Shown: piece by piece, positions 1-5,442 of the stretch
Layout: every line of letters begins with the position of its first letter
Numbering within the stretch: the first letter of the stretch is position 1
Notes under the pieces: model-generated
Database searches by the model: none
Told to the model about the DNA's origin: nothing
The model's input: only the letters and a program-made list of their open reading frames with translations
Made by a program: the position numbers and the translations under genes
Assembly (NCBI GenBank): GCA_015661035.1
Contig: JACVJA010000090.1
Span: forward strand, 1 to 6,309
Direction of reading: 5' to 3'
Source: Candidatus Calidifonticultor daggyaiensis
GTDB taxonomy: Bacteria > Actinomycetota > Humimicrobiia > Humimicrobiales > Humimicrobiaceae
Length of the DNA stretch: 6,309 nt

Positions 1-137
1 AGACCTTTTTGGAAATAATTTTAAACTGATTTAAAAATTAGCTTTTTATAAATTTATAATTTTTTTATTAATTTAAAATTTTTATTACCACAAAATTTTT
101 GCTTTATTAATGCAATAATAAAATTATTAAAAATAAA
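1..137. other. A+T-rich leader upstream of the YhaM-like gene
   Basis: No gene can be supported here. All three forward frames hit a stop within the first 33 bases, so at most the last few codons of an upstream gene could be present. A perfect 14-bp palindrome (TTATAAATTTATAA) lies at 46-59 and overlaps a TATAAT hexamer at 55-60, which could serve as a -10 element, but no recognisable -35 element precedes it. A second inverted repeat, TTTATTA (103-109) and TAATAAA (116-122) around a 6-base loop, sits just before the start codon. In DNA this rich in A and T both may be chance. No Shine-Dalgarno sequence precedes the ATG at 138. Confidence 0.3.
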
Positions 138-1337
138 ATGGAAAAAAGGTTTTTAGAAAAGAATGACAATTCAAATGCAGCTTCCTCAGAAGTAGGTACA
201 ATACTTCCTGAAAAATTCACGAAAAAACAGTTTGTAAAGAATATTAAAGCAGGATTAAATATATCTTCGATATTTTTGTTAATTAAGAAGCAGATAAAAA
301 GGAAAAAAAGTGGTGAAAATTATTGGATAATAACGTTACAGGATAAGAGCGGAAGTATTGACGGCTTTATTTGGTCAGATGTTTGTAATGAGCTTTCAAT
401 CTTAAGGGAAAACAATTTAAATGAAGGTGATTTTGTGCTAATTAATGCTGAAGCATCTGAATATAACGGTTTAATTCAATTAAAAATTAATTATATTGAA
501 AAAGTTAGAAAGGAGGATGAAAAATATATATCAATAAGAGATTTTATAAGAACATCTGCTTTTGACACCAATTTAATGCTGTCGCAACTTAAAAATTATA
601 TTAAAAAAGTTGAAAATAAATATTTAAAAAGGCTTTTAGAAGTTTTTTTTAAAGATGATGAATTTGTTAAAGAATTTTGTTTATCATCAGCTGCAGTGCA
701 ATATCATCATGCATATATAGGTGGACTATTAGAACATACACTTTCTACAACAAAACTTTGTGATTTTATAGCTGAAAATTACAAATATATGAATTCAATT
801 AAAAAGGGTTTTACGAATATTAATGATTTTAAAGATTTGGTTTTAACTGGAGCAATACTTCATGATATGGGTAAAATTCATGAATATAAAAGTGAAAAAA
901 ATGGAGCTTTTTTTAAAATTACAGATGAAGGAAAACTGCTGGGCCATATAACTATTGGATATGGTATGGTCTTAACAGAGATAAATTTAATAAAAAGATT
1001 TCCTGCACAGCTAAAAGATAGACTATTACACATAATATTAAGCCATCATGGGCATAAAGAATATGGTTCACCAAAGCGGCCTAAAACTCTTGAGGCTTTT
1101 ATTGTTTATCACGCTGATCATCTTGATGCTGATATAGGTGGATTTAATTTTATACTTGAAAATAAGGCGGAAAATATTGACTGGTCTGAATATTTAAAAA
1201 ATTTTGACAGGTCAATTTTTTTGAAAGAGCTAAGTTTTGATTTTTCTGAAGATTATCGTGAAGCCGATGCTGAAGGAAAAATAAAAATAAATAATGCTTC
1301 TGATGATGAAAATAATTTTCCAAAACTTTTTAAATAA
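138..1337 (+). CDS. yhaM: YhaM-like 3'-5' exoribonuclease (OB-fold plus HD domain)
   Basis: Likely a cytoplasmic, metal-dependent 3'-to-5' exoribonuclease of the YhaM family, which trims RNA (and single-stranded DNA in studied members). Seen in the 399-residue product: an OB-fold nucleic-acid-binding domain at about 38-123, with the typical WIITLQDKSGSIDGFIW stretch (63-79) followed by NEGDFVLI; a helical linker; then an HD hydrolase domain from about 188. Candidate metal ligands are His200 (GGLLEHT), the His242-Asp243 pair (AILHDMGK) and Asp327 (YHADHLDAD), with conserved HHG at 303-305 followed by GSPKRP. B. subtilis YhaM is about 314 residues. This protein is longer because of an N-terminal extension of some 30 residues, a short insert near 215-230, and an acidic, Asn-rich tail after about 368. 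The N-terminal start is uncertain because no Shine-Dalgarno sequence is visible. The gene is single and converges on the next one. The family call is strong; the exact substrate is not shown. Confidence 0.9.
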   Translation: MEKRFLEKNDNSNAASSEVGTILPEKFTKKQFVKNIKAGLNISSIFLLIKKQIKRKKSGENYWIITLQDKSGSIDGFIWSDVCNELSILRENNLNEGDFVLINAEASEYNGLIQLKINYIEKVRKEDEKYISIRDFIRTSAFDTNLMLSQLKNYIKKVENKYLKRLLEVFFKDDEFVKEFCLSSAAVQYHHAYIGGLLEHTLSTTKLCDFIAENYKYMNSIKKGFTNINDFKDLVLTGAILHDMGKIHEYKSEKNGAFFKITDEGKLLGHITIGYGMVLTEINLIKRFPAQLKDRLLHIILSHHGHKEYGSPKRPKTLEAFIVYHADHLDADIGGFNFILENKAENIDWSEYLKNFDRSIFLKELSFDFSEDYREADAEGKIKINNASDDENNFPKLFK

Positions 1338-1392
1338 TGCTTTAATAACAAGTTGCCTTATTTATTAAACTAATTAGCTTTAAAATTAAGGG

Positions 1393-2856
1393 TTAAAATT
1401 TAGCTTTATTTAGTAAAAGGCTTGCCTTACCACAGATTTTATTGATTAAATCAGGTAAAGTTGAAGCAAATGGTGAATAAGAAAGATCTAACTGGTAGAT
1501 ATTATCAACAGTTAACCCGGCTAAAACTGCAGTAGAAAAAACATCAATTCTTTTAGAAACCCCTTGGCTGCCAATCATTTGAGCGCCTAAAATTTTTCTT
1601 GTTTTTTTATCAACAACTATACTTACATTAACTTTAACTGCACCACCAAGAGCTTTTACATGAGAAAGATATTGGTCGGTAATTTTGACGGCATCAAATT
1701 TATATTCTAAAGCAGTATTAAGAGAAAGCCCTGTTCGTGCTATTTCTAAATCAAATATTTTATCTATTTTTGTATTTAAAGAGCCTTGGAAAACCTCCTT
1801 TTGTCCAGCAGCATTTGCCCCAGCAATTCTTCCCATCTTTAAAGCATTTTGTGCAGTCGGTATATATTCATAAGAGTTAGTAATTATATTTTTTACCATA
1901 CAGCAATCCCCTGCAGCGAATATACTTGGTTGTGTAGTTTGGCAAGTTGAAGATGTTTTAATTGCGCCATTTTTTGCAATATCAATAGAAGAGTTTTTTA
2001 AAAACTCAGTATTTGGTTTTATCCCTGTACAAATAATAAAAATATCTGAATCCAGCTCAATTAGCTCAGCGGGCTTTAATGAGTGTTCTAATAATGCAGA
2101 ATAAGCAAAGTTATTGGCTTTATTGCAATTGAATTTTTTTAGTTTATAATTTGTAAAAATTTTTTGATTATTTTTTAAAACTTGATTAGTTAAAATTTCA
2201 ATAATTTCATCTTCATAATCAGAGTAAATTTTTGGCTTAGCCTCAACAATATTTACTTTTATTCCTAATTTATAAAAGGCATCTGCTAGCAAAAGTCCAA
2301 TGTAGCCTCCACCAATAATGGCAGCTGATTGCGGAGTGTTTGATTTTAAAAAATTTTTTAGATTTAAAGCATCATAAACATTTCTAAAATAAAAAACATT
2401 TTTTGAATTTATACCTTCAGTATCTTCTAATTTTATTGGTGAAGCACCACTACATATTATCAATTTATCGAAACTAAAATTTAAAAAGTTAGTACTTTTA
2501 TTATTTTGAATATTATCTTTTGAATTATTATTTTGCCGGCAGTTATTGTTTACTAAAACTGCTAATTGTTTTTTTGAGCAATCAATACCTACTACTTTAT
2601 GGTTTAATAATATTTTTATATTTTTATTTTTTTCAAAGTAGTCTTTTGAATAAACTAAAAGGTCTTGGATATTTTCAACAATACCAGAGATAAAATAGGG
2701 CAGACCGCAAGAGCCATAACTAATATACTCGCCGGCTTCTAAAACAGTAATTTGAGCATCATGTCTTATTCTTCTTATCTGATTTGCTGCAGCAAGACCT
2801 GCTGTATTTGCTCCGATTACAATGAAATTTTTGTTTAAATTTGAATAGTCAAACAT
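1393..2856 (-). CDS. CoA-disulfide reductase / NADH oxidase-family FAD-dependent oxidoreductase
   Basis: A cytoplasmic flavoprotein of the pyridine nucleotide-disulfide oxidoreductase superfamily, in the branch holding CoA-disulfide reductase, NADH oxidase/peroxidase and NADH-dependent persulfide reductase. Seen in 487 residues: an N-terminal FAD-binding Rossmann motif (VIGANTAGLAAA, 13-24) with Glu40 placed to bind ribose; the single redox cysteine Cys50 in YGSCGLPYFISG, closest to the CoA-disulfide reductase type; an NAD(P)H-binding motif (IIGGGYIGLL, 180-189); the second FAD motif FAAGDCC (313-319); and a C-terminal dimerisation domain with a YSPFASTLPDLIN segment (460-472). There is no C-terminal rhodanese domain. 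The protein is longer than the roughly 440-450 residues usual for the form lacking rhodanese, partly because of an Asn-rich insert at about 103-127. The gene starts 10 bases after the DUF362 stop codon, with no Shine-Dalgarno sequence, so it is probably co-transcribed and perhaps translationally coupled. The substrate (CoA disulfide, persulfide, oxygen or peroxide) cannot be decided from sequence alone. Confidence 0.88.
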   Translation of the reverse strand: MFDYSNLNKNFIVIGANTAGLAAANQIRRIRHDAQITVLEAGEYISYGSCGLPYFISGIVENIQDLLVYSKDYFEKNKNIKILLNHKVVGIDCSKKQLAVLVNNNCRQNNNSKDNIQNNKSTNFLNFSFDKLIICSGASPIKLEDTEGINSKNVFYFRNVYDALNLKNFLKSNTPQSAAIIGGGYIGLLLADAFYKLGIKVNIVEAKPKIYSDYEDEIIEILTNQVLKNNQKIFTNYKLKKFNCNKANNFAYSALLEHSLKPAELIELDSDIFIICTGIKPNTEFLKNSSIDIAKNGAIKTSSTCQTTQPSIFAAGDCCMVKNIITNSYEYIPTAQNALKMGRIAGANAAGQKEVFQGSLNTKIDKIFDLEIARTGLSLNTALEYKFDAVKITDQYLSHVKALGGAVKVNVSIVVDKKTRKILGAQMIGSQGVSKRIDVFSTAVLAGLTVDNIYQLDLSYSPFASTLPDLINKICGKASLLLNKAKF

Positions 2857-2866
2857 ATTTTATTTT

Positions 2867-4279
2867 TTATTTTACATTTTTTCTACCAAAAAATAAACTG
2901 CCAATAAAAGAATACTTTAAGTCAATTGCGCCTTGTGGACACATTTCACTACAGCAGTAGCATCTGATACACTTCTTATAATCAAACTTTAATTTATCTT
3001 CTCGACTTTCATTTACATCTATTGCTTTTTGAGGGCATATTTTAATGCAAATCTGACACATGTTGCATTTTTGCTCGTTTTGGTATGGCGATAAAGATAA
3101 GGAATTTCTCATAAATGGGAGTAAATAATTATTTAAAAATGGGTTGTTTGTGATATTATTTACTATTGATTCTTTAGGTAAAATGTAATCTTTTATTAAA
3201 TAATTATCAATATTTATTAATTTGCCATTTTCATCAAAAATTTCGATTTTATCAAAGTTTGAACCTTCTAAATTTCTTTTTAATGCGCATATTAATACTG
3301 GTGGAATAGTATTTATTTGATTTTTTCTTTTGTTTTTATCTAGTGAATTTTTAATTTTGTTGATATTTCCATTATTATTTAGTTGCTCATCATCTTCATT
3401 AATTTTATTTAGCAAATTTTTCTTAACTGGATAGCCCATAATATAAGATACAACATTATCTAAAGCTACTCCATTATTACTTGCAATAATTAACCCAATT
3501 TTGCGATGTTTTCCGCTAGAACCAGGACCCTCTCCTTCAAGTCCAATTATTCCATCCATTATATTTAAAACTGGTTTTGCATATAAGTAAATATCCAAAT
3601 TCATATTACAGAATTTCTCAATATTTAAAAACTTAGTATGAAGAAGTGTTTTTGTTTTGCCATGAATTAAGCCATACATATTTTTAACTGCACCTGTTAT
3701 TTTTGTTAAACTATGAGTTTTAAATTTAGGGATGTTAATTATTAGGTCAGCCTCGAGTGCAGGCTTAATTAAATGAAATTGTTTTAACTGAAATCCTTCT
3801 TTATATGAAACTGTCATTATTTCTTCATCATAACTTAAGCTTACATTTTCTAATTGTGCTAAATACGAAAAGCCGCATTTATTATAAAGCTTTTCTAAAT
3901 CTTTTTTTGTGTGGGAGATTGATACTCCTGGGCTATCAGCAATAACTATTTTTATATTAGATTTAACACTACAATTAAAATAATCATTTAGCACATTTAT
4001 AATGCTTTCTATAAATTTTGGATGAGTTGTTATTGCTTTTTCTGGTGGATTTGCAGATAAAAGATTTGGTTTTAATAATATTGTTAAATTTTTATTTTTT
4101 TTAAAATTATTACTATTATTTTTAATGTTATTTATATTACATTCATTAATCTTTTCATGAGGAATTAGATTTTTTAAACCACCTAAATCATTTATACAAT
4201 CTCTTATTAAGGTCGTCATTAAGCTTACGTCATAAGCGCTGCACTTTCTAATAGAAACTTTTGCTTTATTTTGATTCAC
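2867..4279 (-). CDS. DUF362 domain protein with C-terminal double 4Fe-4S ferredoxin domain
   Basis: A predicted iron-sulfur protein, probably cytoplasmic, whose biochemical role is not established for the family. Seen in 470 residues: a DUF362 domain (about 7-345) with the motifs LKPNLL (69-74), TTHP (84-87), DSPGVS (115-120), the conserved NIPKFKTHSLTKITGAVKN (182-200) and GLEGEGPGSSGKHRKIG (246-262). It is followed by two ferredoxin cluster motifs: Cys405, 408, 411, 415-Pro and Cys437, 440, 443, 447-Pro, with an extra Cys442. No signal peptide or membrane segment is evident. The start is GTG at 4279: it is the only usual start codon before the conserved KVSIRKC strand, a stop lies three codons upstream, and the next Met (residue 21) would remove that strand. 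No Shine-Dalgarno sequence is visible. Two Asn/Lys-rich inserts (about 46-64 and 291-324) make it longer than usual for this architecture. It is first in a likely two-gene operon with the flavin disulfide reductase, which suggests electron transfer (inference). Confidence 0.88.
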   Translation of the reverse strand: MNQNKAKVSIRKCSAYDVSLMTTLIRDCINDLGGLKNLIPHEKINECNINNIKNNSNNFKKNKNLTILLKPNLLSANPPEKAITTHPKFIESIINVLNDYFNCSVKSNIKIVIADSPGVSISHTKKDLEKLYNKCGFSYLAQLENVSLSYDEEIMTVSYKEGFQLKQFHLIKPALEADLIINIPKFKTHSLTKITGAVKNMYGLIHGKTKTLLHTKFLNIEKFCNMNLDIYLYAKPVLNIMDGIIGLEGEGPGSSGKHRKIGLIIASNNGVALDNVVSYIMGYPVKKNLLNKINEDDEQLNNNGNINKIKNSLDKNKRKNQINTIPPVLICALKRNLEGSNFDKIEIFDENGKLINIDNYLIKDYILPKESIVNNITNNPFLNNYLLPFMRNSLSLSPYQNEQKCNMCQICIKICPQKAIDVNESREDKLKFDYKKCIRCYCCSEMCPQGAIDLKYSFIGSLFFGRKNVK

Positions 4280-4341
4280 AATAATTTAATAGCTATAAAA
4301 ATATTTAACTATAAATATATTAAAAATGGTGATGAATTACA

Positions 4342-4369
4342 ATTATACAAATAGAATTTTACAGTAAAA
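4342..4369 (-). promoter_or_regulatory. Candidate sigma-70-type promoter for the DUF362 / disulfide reductase operon
   Basis: On the reverse strand a perfect TATAAT (-10) occupies 4347-4342, and a weak -35-like TTTTAC occupies 4369-4364 with a 16-base spacer. Transcription would start near 4335, giving an untranslated leader of about 55 bases before the GTG at 4279. TATAAT is common by chance in DNA this A+T-rich, so the support is mainly position plus the overlapping palindrome. Confidence 0.4.
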
Positions 4370-4371
4370 TT
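4355..4371. promoter_or_regulatory. 17-bp perfect palindrome, candidate operator
   Basis: AATTTTAC-A-GTAAAATT is a perfect inverted repeat of 8 bp arms around a single central base, including one G/C pair in each arm. It overlaps the putative -35 region of the DUF362 promoter, the usual place for a dimeric repressor site. A terminator for the upstream HAD gene is less likely: the loop would be only about three bases, the stem mostly A/T, and no T-run follows. I cannot match it to a known regulator's consensus. Confidence 0.4.
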
Positions 4372-4401
4372 GTTGTTTATTAATTACTATTTAAGTTATT
4401 T

Positions 4402-4446
4402 TTATTTTAATTATTTTAATTATTTTAATTATTTTAATTATTTTGA
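4402..4446. repeat. 9-bp tandem repeat, five copies (TTATTTTAA)
   Basis: Four identical head-to-tail copies of TTATTTTAA (4402-4437) are followed by a fifth with one change (TTATTTTGA, 4438-4446). The array ends exactly at the HAD stop codon, whose complement TTA is at 4447-4449. Read on the gene strand, in the HAD frame, the units give TCA-AAA-TAA and then TTA-AAA-TAA, so every unit carries another in-frame stop. The same 9-mer recurs singly at 5246-5254, 5268-5276 and 5431-5439. Confidence 0.9.
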
Positions 4447-5097
4447 TTATCCAAATAGTTCCCTTATTTTGTTTGAGGTAATCTGGTCATATGATTTTAT
4501 AATTAAATCTGGACAAGCTGTTTTTAGCTCTTCTTGTTGGTATGAAATTTGAATTGCGATACAATACGCACCCGAATTTTTTGCAGCAGTTATTGCAACT
4601 ATAGAGTCTTCAAAAATAACGCACTCATTTGGTTTAACACCAAGAATTTGGGCCCCTTTTAAATAGATTTCGGGGTGTGGCTTTACATTTTTTATATGAT
4701 TTCTTGCAAGCTTTAAGTCAAAATATTTATGAAAATTTAGTTTATTAAAAATTATTTCGACTTCTCTTATTCTGCTATTTGTTGCAAGGGCAATTTTAAA
4801 ATGTTTCTTTACGTCTTCTAAAATATTATATACACCATTAACAGGAGCTACTTCTTTTTTTAAGTGCCTTACATATTTTTCCTTAACAGCGTCTTTAATT
4901 TTTTGACTATATTGTAATCCTCTGCTTTCAAGAATTTTTCTAATGGATTCTTTCCAAATAAGCCCGTACAAAGCTTTTTCTTCTTCTTGAGTTAAAAAAA
5001 TATTTTTTTTAGCAAAGTATTCTTTTGTTACCTTCCACACTATTTTTTCACTATCTGCAATTGTTCCATCCATATCAAAAAAAACAGCCTTAATCAT
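4447..5097 (-). CDS. HAD-superfamily hydrolase, beta-phosphoglucomutase-like (subfamily IA)
   Basis: A cytoplasmic haloacid dehalogenase-fold enzyme acting on a small phosphorylated metabolite, either as a phosphatase or as a phosphomutase. Seen in 216 residues, a normal length for the family: motif I FFDMDGTIADSE (6-17) with nucleophile Asp8 and acid/base Asp10; a helical cap domain at about 16-85; motif II Thr106 in ALATNSR; motif III Lys139 in KPHPEIYL; and motif IV FEDS with Glu163-Asp164, followed by AAKNSGAYCIAI. All catalytic positions are intact. The start is placed at 5097, not at the in-frame ATG six codons upstream (5115), because a strong Shine-Dalgarno sequence lies 6 bases before it and family members begin right at the first beta strand. 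The gene may be transcribed alone: 167 bases with a repeat and a likely promoter separate it from the DUF362 gene downstream. Substrate unknown; beta-phosphoglucomutase, phosphoglycolate phosphatase and sugar phosphatases share these motifs. Confidence 0.9.
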   Translation of the reverse strand: MIKAVFFDMDGTIADSEKIVWKVTKEYFAKKNIFLTQEEEKALYGLIWKESIRKILESRGLQYSQKIKDAVKEKYVRHLKKEVAPVNGVYNILEDVKKHFKIALATNSRIREVEIIFNKLNFHKYFDLKLARNHIKNVKPHPEIYLKGAQILGVKPNECVIFEDSIVAITAAKNSGAYCIAIQISYQQEELKTACPDLIIKSYDQITSNKIRELFG

Positions 5098-5103
5098 AAA
5101 AAA

Positions 5104-5110
5104 CTCCTTT
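5104..5110 (-). promoter_or_regulatory. Shine-Dalgarno site that fixes the HAD gene start
   Basis: The reverse strand reads AAAGGAG at 5110-5104, followed by six bases and then ATG at 5097. This is the only strong ribosome-binding site in the window; the other four genes have none that can be recognised. It lies between the upstream in-frame ATG (5115) and the chosen one, so it selects the shorter protein. Confidence 0.85.
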
Positions 5111-5442
5111 AACATTTTAATTATTAGTTAATTTAAAAATTTTAATATTTTACATCGTAGTTATAATTGATTTTAATAATTTTTTTTATTTTTTTAAAAA
5201 TAAGCATTTTATTGATAAAAAAGTGTAACTTTTAAATATTTCAGATTATTTTAAATTATAATATAAATTATTTTAAATTAATTTTTCAAAAAAATATAAT
5301 ATTTTACTTTTTTATTTTTTTTATATAAAATATTAATAATAATATAAAGAAATAATTAAAGTTATTATTATAAATTATTATAGAATTATAATACTTTTTT
5401 TATAAAAAAATTTCTTTTCAAACTTAAATATTATTTTAAAAA
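5111..5442. other. Divergent intergenic region, extremely A+T-rich
   Basis: These roughly 330 bases separate the reverse-strand HAD gene from the forward-strand transporter and must hold promoters for both if each has its own. No open reading frame, tRNA or convincing structured RNA is visible. A TATAAT at 5387-5392 could be the transporter's -10 element, but its -35 partner is poor and it would leave a leader of about 45 bases. Two copies of an 11-mer (TAATATTTTAC) lie at 5143-5153 and 5297-5307, and a 7+1+7 palindrome (AAAATATAATATTTT) lies at 5291-5305. None of these can be assigned a function. Confidence 0.5.
5245..5280. repeat. 14-bp direct repeat in the divergent intergenic region
   Basis: ATTATTTTAAATTA occurs at 5245-5258 and again at 5267-5280, with a 22-base start-to-start distance, close to two helical turns. 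Each copy contains the 9-mer that makes up the tandem repeat at 4402-4446. It could be paired binding sites or simply low-complexity A+T sequence. Confidence 0.6.

Noticed and set aside
1..33. Tail of an upstream gene at the window start
   Set aside because: Each forward frame stops within 33 bases, and none of the short peptides can be recognised, so no gene can be claimed.
1341..1369. Inverted repeat TTTAATAA / TTATTAAA between the convergent genes as a terminator
   Set aside because: The stem is eight A/T pairs only, with a 13-base loop and no following T-run. It is too weak to call, although a terminator is expected somewhere in this gap.
1374..1408. 9-bp direct repeat TTAGCTTTA (1374-1382 and 1400-1408)
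   Set aside because: The second copy lies in the end of the reductase coding region and the unit is short; chance is sufficient at this base composition.
1685..1873. Forward open reading frame of 62 codons
   Set aside because: It lies entirely antisense inside the flavin disulfide reductase gene, whose motifs are intact. It has no ribosome-binding site or recognisable domain, so it is a shadow.
4370..4552. Forward open reading frame of 60 codons with NYF repeats
   Set aside because: The repeated residues are just the 9-bp A+T tandem repeat read in one frame, and the rest is antisense to the end of the HAD gene.
5098..5115. Upstream ATG extending the HAD protein by six residues (MLKEFF)
   Set aside because: The strong Shine-Dalgarno sequence overlaps these codons and lies 6 bases before the inner ATG, and the family's first beta strand begins there.
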